From Paractinoplanes abujensis (GTDB lineage Bacteria > Actinomycetota > Actinomycetes > Mycobacteriales > Micromonosporaceae), in the NCBI RefSeq assembly GCF_014204895.1, contig NZ_JACHMF010000001.1, positions 744,001 to 808,000 of the forward strand: a DNA stretch of 64,000 nucleotides. Direction: 5' to 3'. Positions within the stretch are counted from its first letter, which is position 1. Every line of letters begins with the position of its first letter. The translations under genes and the position numbers were made by a program. Under the pieces are notes generated by a model. The model had not been told where the DNA came from and ran no database searches. It saw only the letters and a list, made by a program, of their open reading frames with translations. Below are positions 48,161-56,187 of the stretch, in pieces.

Positions 48161-48307
48161 GTCGCTGCCCGGCTCCTCCGGCGCCCCGCGTCGTTCGCCG
48201 CGCTGATCGTCAAATTCGCGTTGGTCAGCTGACACACAACTGTCATGGGTAGCCGACGCGGCCACTGGGGATTGATGAGGCAACGTCAACTCGAGGGAGC
48301 AAGTCAC

Positions 48308-48586
48308 ATGACCGTCACCGGAATCATCACCGCGCTCATCGTGGGTCTGATCGTCGGCGCGCTGGGCCGGTTGGTCGTGCCCGGCCGGCAGAACATCCCG
48401 ATCTGGCTGACGATGCTCATCGGTGTCGTCGCGGCCTTGCTGGGCACCGTGATCGCCCGCGCCGCGGGGGTCAACACCTCCGGCTTCAGCGTGCTGGAAC
48501 TGGTCATCCAGGTGGTCCTGGCCGCCGTGGGTGTGGCCATCGTCGCAGGCACGGCCGGCCGCCGCGGAGGCCGCGCACTGCGCTGA
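48308..48586 (+). CDS. GlsB/YeaQ/YmgE family small membrane protein
   Basis: 92 residues with three hydrophobic segments (ITALIVGLIVGALGRLVVPG, WLTMLIGVVAALLGTVI, LVIQVVLAAVGVAIVAG), the layout of transglycosylase-associated/GlsB stress proteins. ATG 48308 follows GGGAG. Likely stress-induced inner-membrane protein; precise role unknown. It is the only clear gene in an otherwise decayed 1.7-kb stretch. Confidence 0.85.
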   Translation: MTVTGIITALIVGLIVGALGRLVVPGRQNIPIWLTMLIGVVAALLGTVIARAAGVNTSGFSVLELVIQVVLAAVGVAIVAGTAGRRGGRALR

Positions 48587-48755
48587 CCGCAAGCCGCAGC
48601 CCCGGCCGCCGAGCCGTTCGCCCCGATGCGTCGCGGGCATGGCCGGCCGCCGGGGCCGCCGCGTTGATGCGGTCGCCACGGGAAGCCGCCCACCGCGCCC
48701 GCCGCGACGCCCCGCAGCGCCCCGCCGGACCCGCCGCAGCGCCCGTCAGGGTCAC

Positions 48756-48821
48756 CGCAACGCTCCGCCCGGCCCGCCGCAACGCTCCGCCCGGCCCGCC
48801 GCAACGCTCCGCCGGGCCCGC
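48756..48821. repeat. Three tandem 22-bp repeats
   Basis: CGCAACGCTCCGCCCGGCCC plus GC repeats at 48756 and 48778, with a one-base variant at 48800. The 22-base period is not a multiple of three, so it does not encode a repeated peptide. Weaker copies extend on both sides (about 48700-48900). Confidence 0.8.
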
Positions 48822-49099
48822 CGCAGCGCCCCGTGGCGGTCACCGCAACGCCCCGCCCGGGGTCACTGCAGCGCTCCGCCGCAACGCCCCGCCGGTTCAC
48901 CACAACGGCCCGGTTCGCCGCTACACCCGCCGGGTCATCCCAACGCCCCACCGGTCACCGCTACCGCCCGCCGGGTCACCGTGGCGCCCGAACGCTTCTG
49001 ACCGCCCGGTTCTTGGCGCCGGCTCACGCCGAGTTGCCGCGGAGCGGCGTTCTGCCCCGTGCCCGTGCCTCTGTTGTGATCAAGGGTCAGCTGATGCAG

Positions 49100-49487
49100 T
49101 TCGCAGCCCAAGCGCCGGTCAGGCGGGCTGTCCAAGGCCGGCGATGGCGAGCAGGTCGGCCTCGGGCATCTGCGGTGCCGTGGCCCGACGTCCGGTGCGG
49201 ATTCTGGCCGCCGGCGGTCGCCGAGGCGATGGTGGACTCGGCACGGAGGCAGCGACGGGCCATCTCGTGGCGCGTCAGTCCCCGTGCCTGCACAGGCCGC
49301 TGAGCACGACGCCGAACGGATGCGGCTCGGCCGGGCCGGTGCCGTGAGTGCCGGGCCGAGGACGACGACGTCTCCCATCTCGGCCGAACCGGATGGGCCG
49401 ATCGCCGGCGAACCGAACGCGTGCGAGCAGCGGCAGCGTCTGGCCGTCGTTGTGGCTGACCGTGCCGGTCCGCCCGTAGGGGCAGGG
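49100..49487 (-). pseudogene. Possible frameshifted gene remnant downstream of the TIM-barrel gene
   Basis: Coding-like patches occur on the minus strand in different frames: YGRTGTVSHNDGQTLPLLAR and RFAGDRPIRFG near 49380-49470, EMGDVVVLG near 49370-49395, and PQMPEADLLAIAGLGQPA before a stop near 49120. Together they suggest a third gene of the LacI-controlled operon that has decayed by indels. I cannot name a family. Confidence 0.25.
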
Positions 49488-50489
49488 TCAGACCGCGGCC
49501 GGGCGGGCCGCGGCGATCAGGTTTTCGGCGGCCTGGCGCAGGCCTTCGATCTGGTCGAGTTCGGTGTCCTCGTGTTCGATGTTGACGGCCATGTCGGGGT
49601 CGATGCGGTGCAGGGCCTGCAGGAACGGCACCCAGAACTCGTCGCCGTGCCCGCGGCCGACCGCCACGAACTGCCATGCCGGCTCGGACGGCCACTGGTT
49701 GAGTGTGTTGCGGCCGCCGAGGTTGAGCGGGTTCTGGTCGGCCGGCGTACGGGAGAAGCGGTCGTCGAGGACCCCGAACCGCCGCGCGTTGGCCTCGTTG
49801 ATGCGCGTGTCTTTGGCGGCGGCATGAAAGACCCGGTCACCCAGGAACTCGATGGCGGCCACCGGATCCATGCCCTGCCAGAACAGGTGGCTCGGATCCA
49901 TCTCGGCCCCCACATGCGTGGCGTTCGTCTGCTCGATCAGGCGCAGCAGCGTGGGCGGGTTGAAAACAAGGTTGTGCGGGTGCATCTCGATGCAGACCTT
50001 GACGTCGGCGGCGGCCGCCCGGGCCTGGATGTCGCGCCAGAACGGGACGGCGACCTCACCCCACTGATGGTCGAGCACGTCGAGCCATTGACTGTCCCAC
50101 GGGTTGACCACCCAGTTGGCCACCGTGGCGCCGGGTTCCCCGCCGGGCAGACCGGACATGGTGACCACGCGCTTGACCCCGAGCAGGGCGGCCAGCTCGA
50201 TGCTGCGGCGCAGATCCTCCGCGTGGCGCGGGCCGACCACCGGGTCGGGGTGCAGCGGGTTGCCGTTGCAGTTGAGCCCGGTCAGCGTGATGCCGGCCTG
50301 GGTGTAGCGGCCCAGATAATCCTCCCGGGCGCCGGCGCTGGCGAGCAGGTCGTCGATCGGGATGTGCGGGGCGGCGATGAAGCCACCGGTGTTGATCTCG
50401 GCGCTGGTCAGGCCCAGCTCGCCGAGGATCTTGAGGGTCTCGTCGAGGGATCGGTCGTGCAGGCAGGCGGTGTAGGCACCGAGGCGCAT
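49488..50489 (-). CDS. Sugar phosphate isomerase/epimerase family protein
   Basis: 333-residue xylose-isomerase-like TIM barrel. LKILGELGLTSAEINTGGFI at the front; metal and acid residues in VCIEMHPHNLVF, VGAEMDPSHLFW and AVGRGHGDEFW. Ends NIEHEDTELDQIEGLRQAAE. Fourteen bases separate it from the oxidoreductase upstream, so both serve one LacI-controlled sugar or cyclitol pathway. Substrate unknown. Confidence 0.88.
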   Translation of the reverse strand: MRLGAYTACLHDRSLDETLKILGELGLTSAEINTGGFIAAPHIPIDDLLASAGAREDYLGRYTQAGITLTGLNCNGNPLHPDPVVGPRHAEDLRRSIELAALLGVKRVVTMSGLPGGEPGATVANWVVNPWDSQWLDVLDHQWGEVAVPFWRDIQARAAAADVKVCIEMHPHNLVFNPPTLLRLIEQTNATHVGAEMDPSHLFWQGMDPVAAIEFLGDRVFHAAAKDTRINEANARRFGVLDDRFSRTPADQNPLNLGGRNTLNQWPSEPAWQFVAVGRGHGDEFWVPFLQALHRIDPDMAVNIEHEDTELDQIEGLRQAAENLIAAARPAAV

Positions 50490-50502
50490 GGACGGGCTCC
50501 TT

Positions 50503-51651
50503 TCAGGGGCGGGCGGCGGACACGACCGCGTCGAGGACGCGCAGGTTGTGCAGGCCGTGGGCCAGGTCGGGGCAGGGCGGCAGGCCTTTGACGCCGGCGA
50601 TCTGGTCGAGGAACGCGCGGGCCTGATAGACGAAGAAGTCGTTCTGCCCGTGGCCGACGGTGGGGAAGTCCATGGGCAGGCCGCGCGCGACGTAGGGATG
50701 CCACGGGCCGATGAAGACCGTGCGGGCGCCGTTGACCGCGACGTCGGGCGCGCCGTCGATGACGCTGAACTCGGCGGGCCGGGTCATGTCGAACGAGGCC
50801 GTGCCGTTTTCGCAGAAGAGGTCGACCCGCAGCGTGTTGGCGTGGCCGAACGCGACCCGGGACAGCGCGAACGTGCCCACCGCGCCACCGGCGTAGCTGC
50901 TGGTGAAGGTGCAGATGTCCTCGTTTTCGACTGGCGCGTGCTCGTCGCTGACCTGGACGCCCCCGGCGTGGCCCATGGCGACGCCGAGAGGTTGGGGCCT
51001 CTGCTTGATCAGGGTGGTCATGGTCGTGCCGTGGACGCCGGTGGTCTCGCCGCAGAAGAACTCGGCCAGGTCGGTCAGGTGGCTGCCGATGTCGGCCAGC
51101 ACGCCCGAGCCCGGACCGCCCCGATAGCGCCAGCTCATCGGGCGTTGCGGGTCGAAACCGTAGTCGCACCAGTAGTTGCCGACGAAGTGGCGGACCGGGC
51201 CGAGCGGGCCCTCGACCTGCGCCTTGATCGCGTTGAGGGCGGGGGAGCGGCGGAACGTGAAGCCGACCGCGTTGACCAGGGCGGGCGCGGCGGCGGCCGC
51301 GGCCACCATCGCCTCGCCGTCGGCCACGCTCGGGGCCAGCGGCTTCTCGCAGAGCACGTGCTTGCCGGCGGCCAGCGCGGCCTCGACGATCTCGCGATGC
51401 AGGTTGTTGGCGACGGCGACGCTGACCGCGTCGACGTCGGGCGCCTCGACGACGGCGCGCCAGTCGGTCTCGGCGCGCTCGTAGCCGTAGCGCGCGGCGG
51501 CGTCGGCGGCGAACGGCTCGTGCAGGTCGGCGATCGCGACCAGGCGCGGGGCGGGCTGTTCCGGGCCGAAGACGGTGGCGGCCTGGCGATAGGCGTTGGC
51601 GTGAGCGCGGCCGACCATGCCCGCGCCGATCACTGCGACTCCGAGTGTCAT
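50503..51651 (-). CDS. Gfo/Idh/MocA family oxidoreductase
   Basis: 382 residues. NAD(P)-binding VAVIGAGMVGRAHANAYRQA at the start, CEKPLAPSVADGE with the conserved lysine, and GGPGSGVLADIGSHLTDLAE with the Asp/His pair of the C-terminal domain. Oxidises a sugar, amino sugar or cyclitol of unknown identity. ATG 51651 is chosen with AGG upstream. First gene of a two-gene operon facing a LacI regulator across a perfect palindrome. Confidence 0.9.
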   Translation of the reverse strand: MTLGVAVIGAGMVGRAHANAYRQAATVFGPEQPAPRLVAIADLHEPFAADAAARYGYERAETDWRAVVEAPDVDAVSVAVANNLHREIVEAALAAGKHVLCEKPLAPSVADGEAMVAAAAAAPALVNAVGFTFRRSPALNAIKAQVEGPLGPVRHFVGNYWCDYGFDPQRPMSWRYRGGPGSGVLADIGSHLTDLAEFFCGETTGVHGTTMTTLIKQRPQPLGVAMGHAGGVQVSDEHAPVENEDICTFTSSYAGGAVGTFALSRVAFGHANTLRVDLFCENGTASFDMTRPAEFSVIDGAPDVAVNGARTVFIGPWHPYVARGLPMDFPTVGHGQNDFFVYQARAFLDQIAGVKGLPPCPDLAHGLHNLRVLDAVVSAARP

Positions 51652-51661
51652 GGGCACCTCG

Positions 51662-51675
51662 TTAAAGCGCTTTAA
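51662..51675. promoter_or_regulatory. Perfect 14-bp palindrome TTAAAGCGCTTTAA, probable LacI operator
   Basis: Lies 11 bases before the oxidoreductase start and about 60 bases before the divergent LacI gene. It has the central CG typical of LacI/GalR sites and sits just downstream of a good promoter, a classic repression position. Confidence 0.85.
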
Positions 51676-51685
51676 GGATGCCTGT

Positions 51686-51715
51686 AATATCGATGTTGAT
51701 CTCGCTGGGTGTCAA
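51686..51715 (-). promoter_or_regulatory. Candidate promoter for the oxidoreductase/isomerase operon
   Basis: On the minus strand, TTGACA (51715-51710) and GATATT (51691-51686) are 18 bases apart. Transcription would start near 51680, next to the operator palindrome. Confidence 0.55.
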
Positions 51716-51736
51716 GCCGGTGGCAAGGAGTGAATA

Positions 51737-52786
51737 GTGGATCAGCGACCGCGGCTGTCCGACGTGGCGGCGCGCGTCGGCGTCTCACCCGCCTCGGTCT
51801 CGCTCGTGCTGCGCGGCGCCCCCGGCCCGAGCGCCGAGACCCGCGAGCGGGTGCTGGCCGCGGCGGCCGAGCTGGGCTATCGCGCCGACCGCACGGCCAG
51901 CCTGCTGGCCCGCCGCCGGCGTCACCTGCTGGGCGTGCTGCTCGACGTGCGCAACCCGTTCCACGCCGAGCTGGTCGAGGAGATCCAGGTCGAGGCCGAC
52001 GAGGCGGGCTACGAAGTGGTGCTCTCGACGCTGACCCGCGCCCGCGACGAGGCCCGCGCCGTCGAGACCCTGCTCGACTTCCGGTGCGAGGCCCTCATCC
52101 TGCTCGGGCCCGACGCGCCCGACGCCGCCCTGGGCGCGCTGGCCACCCACGTGCCCTGTGTCGTGGTCGGCCGCATGGTGCGGGGTCTCGACGTCGACGT
52201 GGTGCGCCCGGCCGACGACGTGGGGGTCGACGCCGCGCTCGACCACCTGATCGGTCTCGGACACGCGCGCATCGCGTTCGTCGACGGCGGGCGGGGTGCG
52301 GTGGCCTCCGCGCGGCGGCGCGGCTATCGGCGGGCGATGCGCCGGGCCGGTCTCGAGGCGGCGGTGTTGCCCGGTGATCACACCGAGGAGGGCGGCGTAC
52401 GGGCGGGCCGGCTGCTCGCGGCCGCTCCCGACCGGCCGACCGCGGTCGTCGCCTCCAACGACCGGCTCGCCGTGGGCCTGATGGACGCGCTGCTCCGAGC
52501 CGGCGTGGGCGTCCCGGGCGACGTCTCCGTGGTCGGCTACGACGACAGCAGCCTGGCCCGGCTGGCCCACATCGATCTGACCTCGGTCAACCAGGACGCC
52601 CCGGCCCAGGCCCGCAACGCCGTGCTGGCCGCCGTCTCGCGCCTCGACGGCGGCCGGACGGCGGCGAGCGAGATCGTGTTGGTCCCCCGTCTGGTGGTCC
52701 GCGGAAGCACTGCGGAAAACCTCATGGCAGCCCGCGAACCGGGCCCGGTAGCATCAACGGCGCAGGGCGCTGATGGGGACGAGTAG
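51737..52786 (+). CDS. LacI family transcriptional regulator
   Basis: 349 residues. DNA-binding helix-turn-helix RLSDVAARVGVSPASVSLVL at 6-25, hinge YRADRTASLLARRRR, and a sugar-binding core ending VVGYDDSSLARLAHIDLTSV. GTG 51737 follows AAGGAG. Represses the divergent sugar oxidoreductase operon by inference from the palindrome between them. Confidence 0.92.
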   Translation: MDQRPRLSDVAARVGVSPASVSLVLRGAPGPSAETRERVLAAAAELGYRADRTASLLARRRRHLLGVLLDVRNPFHAELVEEIQVEADEAGYEVVLSTLTRARDEARAVETLLDFRCEALILLGPDAPDAALGALATHVPCVVVGRMVRGLDVDVVRPADDVGVDAALDHLIGLGHARIAFVDGGRGAVASARRRGYRRAMRRAGLEAAVLPGDHTEEGGVRAGRLLAAAPDRPTAVVASNDRLAVGLMDALLRAGVGVPGDVSVVGYDDSSLARLAHIDLTSVNQDAPAQARNAVLAAVSRLDGGRTAASEIVLVPRLVVRGSTAENLMAAREPGPVASTAQGADGDE

Positions 52787-52980
52787 GACCGCACGCAGCC
52801 AGGAGAGACCCGGGGACGGTGGAAGCCCGGGGGTGTGCGCGGCCCGAAGATCACCCCGGAGCCGCCGGAGGAAAGGCCACACGGCCGAGTAGAACCGGCA
52901 GCACCACTTCGAGTGGGTCGTGGCGTGACAACCACGGCCAAAGAGGGTGGTACCGCGGGGTGAGCCTCGTCCCTCTGTTG
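52780..52980 (+). promoter_or_regulatory. T-box riboswitch upstream of ileS (translational type)
   Basis: Actinobacterial ileS T-box. The core GGTGGTACCGCG lies at 52946-52957 with the tRNA-acceptor-binding TGGT at 52948-52951. AGAGGG (52942-52947) pairs with CCCTCT (52971-52976) to close the helix. The isoleucine specifier ATC is probably at 52850-52852 in the GAAGATCACC loop of a short Stem I. There is no terminator with T-run before the gene; a CCTC at 52965 could instead pair the GGAGG ribosome site at 53007, fitting control of translation by uncharged tRNA-Ile. Confidence 0.9.
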
Positions 52981-53017
52981 ACGACGTACGACATGACACG
53001 TCCGACGGAGGAATGCC

Positions 53018-56000
53018 TTGTATCGCCAGGTGCCCGCGCAGGTGGACCTGCCCGCGCTCGACCACGACGTCCTGCGGTTCTGGCAGGACAACAAGATCTT
53101 CGCGCGCAGTCTCGAGCAGTCCGAGGGCCGCCCGGAGTGGGTCTTCTACGAGGGCCCGCCCACCGCCAACGGCATGCCCGGGGCCCACCACATCGAGGCC
53201 CGCGTCTTCAAAGACGTGTTCCCGCGCTACCGCACGATGAAGGGCTTCCACGTCGCCCGCAAGGCCGGGTGGGACTGCCACGGCCTCCCGGTCGAGCTGG
53301 CGGTGGAGAAGGAGCTCGGGTTCAGCGGCAAGCAGGACATCGAGGCGTACGGGGTGGCCGCGTTCAACGACCGCTGCCGGGCCTCGGTCACTCGCCACAC
53401 CGACGCCTTCGCCGAGCTCACCGAGCGCATGGGCTACTGGGTCGACATGGCCGACGCCTATCGCACGATGGATCCGCAATACATCGAGTCGGTCTGGTGG
53501 TCGCTGCAGCAGATCTTCGACAAGGGCCTGCTGGTCGAGGACTTCCGCGTCGCCCCGTGGTGCCCGCGCGACCAGACGACGTTGTCCGACCACGAGCTGG
53601 CCCAGGGTTACGAGACCGACGTCGACCCCGCCGTCTACGTGCGGTTCCCGCTCACCTCGGGCCCGCTCGCCGGCACCACGTCGCTGCTGGTCTGGACGAC
53701 CACGCCGTGGACGCTCGTGTCCAACACGGCCGTGGCGGTCAACCCCACGGTGTCGTACGTGGTGATGACCGACGGCACCGAGCGCCTGGTGCTCGCCGAG
53801 CCGCTCGCGAGCCAGGTCCTGGGTGAGGGCTGGACGGCCACGGGCGAGACCTTCACCGGCTCCGAGCTCGAGCGCTGGACCTACGAGCCGCCGTTCCAGC
53901 TGGTCGAGGTGCCCGACGCGCACATCGTGATCCTGGCGGGTTACGTGACCACCGACAGCGGCACCGGCCTGGTGCACCAGTCGCCGGCGTTCGGCGCGGA
54001 CGACCTGGCCAGCTGCCGGGCGTACGGATTGCCGATGGTCAACCCGGTGCGGCGCGACGGCACCTTCTCCGCCGATCTCCCGATGGTGGGCGGCCTCTTC
54101 TTCCGTACGGCCAACGAGCCGCTCGTCGAGGAGCTGCGGCGCACCGGCCTGCTGTTCCGCCTCGATCCTTACGAGCACCAGTATCCGCACTGCTGGCGCT
54201 GCCACACCGCGCTGATCTACTACGCCCAGCCGTCGTGGTACGTGAAGACCACCGCCGTACGGGATGCGCTGTTGCGGGAGAACGAGCGGACGACCTGGCA
54301 GCCCGAGACGGTCAAGCACGGCCGCTACGGCGACTGGCTCAACAACAACGTCGACTGGGCGCTGTCGCGTAACCGCTACTGGGGCACGCCGCTGCCCATC
54401 TGGCGCTGCGACGAGGGCCACCTGACCTGCATCGGCTCGCTGGCCGAGCTCGGTGAGAAGGCCGGCCGCGACCTGTCCGGGCTCGACCCTCACCGGCCGT
54501 ACATCGACGAGGTGACTTTCGCCTGCCCGCAGTGCACGGCCACGGCGACCCGCGTGCCCGAGGTCATCGACGCCTGGTACGACTCGGGTTCGATGCCGTT
54601 CGCCCAGTTCGGCTATCCGTATCACAACAAGGAGTTGTTCGAGCAGCGCTTCCCGGCGCAGTTCATCTCCGAGGCGATCGACCAGACCCGCGGCTGGTTC
54701 TACACGCTGATGGCGGTGAACACGCTGGTCTTCGACCGCTCGTCGTACGAGACAGTCGTGTGTCTGGGCCACATCCTGGCCGAGGACGGGCGCAAGATGT
54801 CCAAGCACCTCGGCAACATCCTCGAGCCGATCCCGCTGATGGACACGCACGGCGCCGACGCGGTGCGCTGGTTCATGGCCTGCGTGGGATCGCCCTGGTC
54901 GGCCCGTCGCGTCGGGCACAACACGCTGCAGGAGGTCGTTCGCAAGACGCTGCTGACGTATTGGAACACCGTCGCCTTCCAGGCGCTGTACGGCCGGTCC
55001 TCGGGCTGGACGCCGTCGGCCGCCGATCCCGCGCCGGCCGAGCGCCCGCTGCTCGACCGCTGGGTGCTGTCCGAGCTCAACGACCTCGTCCGCAAGGTCG
55101 ACGCGGCCTACGCGGGCTTCGACACCCAGGAGGCGGGCCGGCTGCTGGCCGGGTTCGTCGACGACCTGTCGAACTGGTACGTCCGCCGCAGCCGCCGCCG
55201 GTTCTGGCGCGGTGAGCCGGCCGCATTGGCCACGCTGCACGAGGCCCTGCGCACCGTGACGCTGCTGATGGCGCCGCTGACGCCGTTCGTGACCGAGCGC
55301 GTGTGGCGCGACCTGGTCGTCGAGGTCGACCCGCGGGCGGCCGAGTCGGTGCACCTGGCCGCGTTCCCGGAGCCCGACGAGTCGCTGATCGACCCGGCCC
55401 TGTCGACGCAGATGGGCCTGGTCCGGCGGCTGGTCGAACTGGGCCGGGCGGCCCGCGCCGAGTCGGGCATGAAGGTGCGTCAGCCGCTGTCGCGCGCCCT
55501 GGCCTCGGCGTCCGGTTTCGACACCCTGCCCGCCGATCTGCGCGCCGAGATCGCCGCCGAGCTCAACGTGGGGGAGGTGGGCGCGGTCGCCGGTTCGTTC
55601 GTCGACACGACAGCCAAGGCCAACTTCCGTACGCTGGGCCGCCGGTTCGGCAAGAAGGTGCAGGTCGTCGCGCAGGCGATCGCGGCCGCCGACGCCGCAC
55701 AGCTCAAGGACGCCCTGCGGGCCACGGGGACGGCGTCGCTGGAGGTCGACGGCGAGCAGGTCACGTTGAGCCCCGATGAGGTCGTCATCACCGAGACCCC
55801 GCGGGCGGGCTGGGCCGTGGCCTCCGACTCGGGCGCCACGGTGGCGCTCGACCTGTCGCTCACTCCCGAGCTGCGGCGGGCCGGCATCGCACGCGACGCG
55901 GTCCGGCAGATCCAGGAGGCGCGCAAGGCCAGCGGTCTGGAGGTTTCCGACCGCATCGAGCTGCGCTGGTCGGCCCAGGGCGAGACGGCACAGGCCCTCA

Positions 56001-56131
56001 CCGAGCACGCCGCCCTGGTGGCCGACGAGGTGCTGGCCACGTCCTACGCGGAGGGCGAGCCCACCTGGCCGGGCGCCCAGCAGTTCACCGACGAGTCCAT
56101 CGGCCTCACGTTCGGGCTGCGCAGGGCCTGA
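53018..56131 (+). CDS. ileS: Isoleucyl-tRNA synthetase
   Basis: 1037 residues, class I synthetase charging tRNA-Ile. The HIGH-type site is PTANGMPGAHHIEARVFKD near residue 49, the editing (CP1) domain includes LLVWTTTPWTLVSNTAVAVN, NRYWGTPLPIW follows, and the KMSKS loop reads GRKMSKHLGN near residue 590. The long anticodon-binding C-terminal part is present. Length and motifs fit the eukaryote-like IleS group common in actinobacteria. Start is TTG 53018, six bases after GGAGG (53007-53011); the ATG at 53013 is out of frame. Controlled by the T-box upstream. Confidence 0.95.
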   Translation: MYRQVPAQVDLPALDHDVLRFWQDNKIFARSLEQSEGRPEWVFYEGPPTANGMPGAHHIEARVFKDVFPRYRTMKGFHVARKAGWDCHGLPVELAVEKELGFSGKQDIEAYGVAAFNDRCRASVTRHTDAFAELTERMGYWVDMADAYRTMDPQYIESVWWSLQQIFDKGLLVEDFRVAPWCPRDQTTLSDHELAQGYETDVDPAVYVRFPLTSGPLAGTTSLLVWTTTPWTLVSNTAVAVNPTVSYVVMTDGTERLVLAEPLASQVLGEGWTATGETFTGSELERWTYEPPFQLVEVPDAHIVILAGYVTTDSGTGLVHQSPAFGADDLASCRAYGLPMVNPVRRDGTFSADLPMVGGLFFRTANEPLVEELRRTGLLFRLDPYEHQYPHCWRCHTALIYYAQPSWYVKTTAVRDALLRENERTTWQPETVKHGRYGDWLNNNVDWALSRNRYWGTPLPIWRCDEGHLTCIGSLAELGEKAGRDLSGLDPHRPYIDEVTFACPQCTATATRVPEVIDAWYDSGSMPFAQFGYPYHNKELFEQRFPAQFISEAIDQTRGWFYTLMAVNTLVFDRSSYETVVCLGHILAEDGRKMSKHLGNILEPIPLMDTHGADAVRWFMACVGSPWSARRVGHNTLQEVVRKTLLTYWNTVAFQALYGRSSGWTPSAADPAPAERPLLDRWVLSELNDLVRKVDAAYAGFDTQEAGRLLAGFVDDLSNWYVRRSRRRFWRGEPAALATLHEALRTVTLLMAPLTPFVTERVWRDLVVEVDPRAAESVHLAAFPEPDESLIDPALSTQMGLVRRLVELGRAARAESGMKVRQPLSRALASASGFDTLPADLRAEIAAELNVGEVGAVAGSFVDTTAKANFRTLGRRFGKKVQVVAQAIAAADAAQLKDALRATGTASLEVDGEQVTLSPDEVVITETPRAGWAVASDSGATVALDLSLTPELRRAGIARDAVRQIQEARKASGLEVSDRIELRWSAQGETAQALTEHAALVADEVLATSYAEGEPTWPGAQQFTDESIGLTFGLRRA

Positions 56132-56138
56132 CCGGGGC

Positions 56139-56170
56139 GGTGGCGCCGGCGGTTCGCCGTCGGCGCCACC
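56139..56170. terminator. Strong UUCG-loop hairpin between convergent ileS and GH3 genes
   Basis: GGTGGCGCCGGCGG at 56139-56152 pairs with CCGTCGGCGCCACC at 56157-56170 (14 bp, one G-T wobble) around a TTCG tetraloop. Eight bases after the ileS stop; no T-run. Confidence 0.8.
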
Positions 56171-56187
56171 GATCGCCGCGGGCCGAG

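Larger units (their letters stand above)
48587..49487. other. Gene-poor GC-rich region
   Basis: About 900 bases between the GlsB-like gene and the TIM-barrel gene. The first half is a run of CCGCCGCAACGC-like words including the 22-bp tandem repeat at 48756; the second half has coding-like patches in several minus frames (see 49100-49487). No intact gene is seen. Confidence 0.5.

Noticed and set aside
47789-48232. 147-residue plus-strand frame
   Set aside because: Its 3' half is the CTGCTGGGCCCGCTC repeat and it is antisense to the better coding-like remnant at 47757-47930.
48304-48951. 215-residue minus-strand frame antisense to the GlsB-like gene
   Set aside because: Gly/Arg/Ala repeats produced by the 22-bp repeat region; overlaps a convincing membrane-protein gene.
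52754-56008. 1084-residue open frame antisense to ileS
   Set aside because: It mirrors the strongly biased codons of the real ileS gene on the other strand; its own composition (Arg/Gly/Val/His-rich, no domain) is typical of GC-rich antisense frames.
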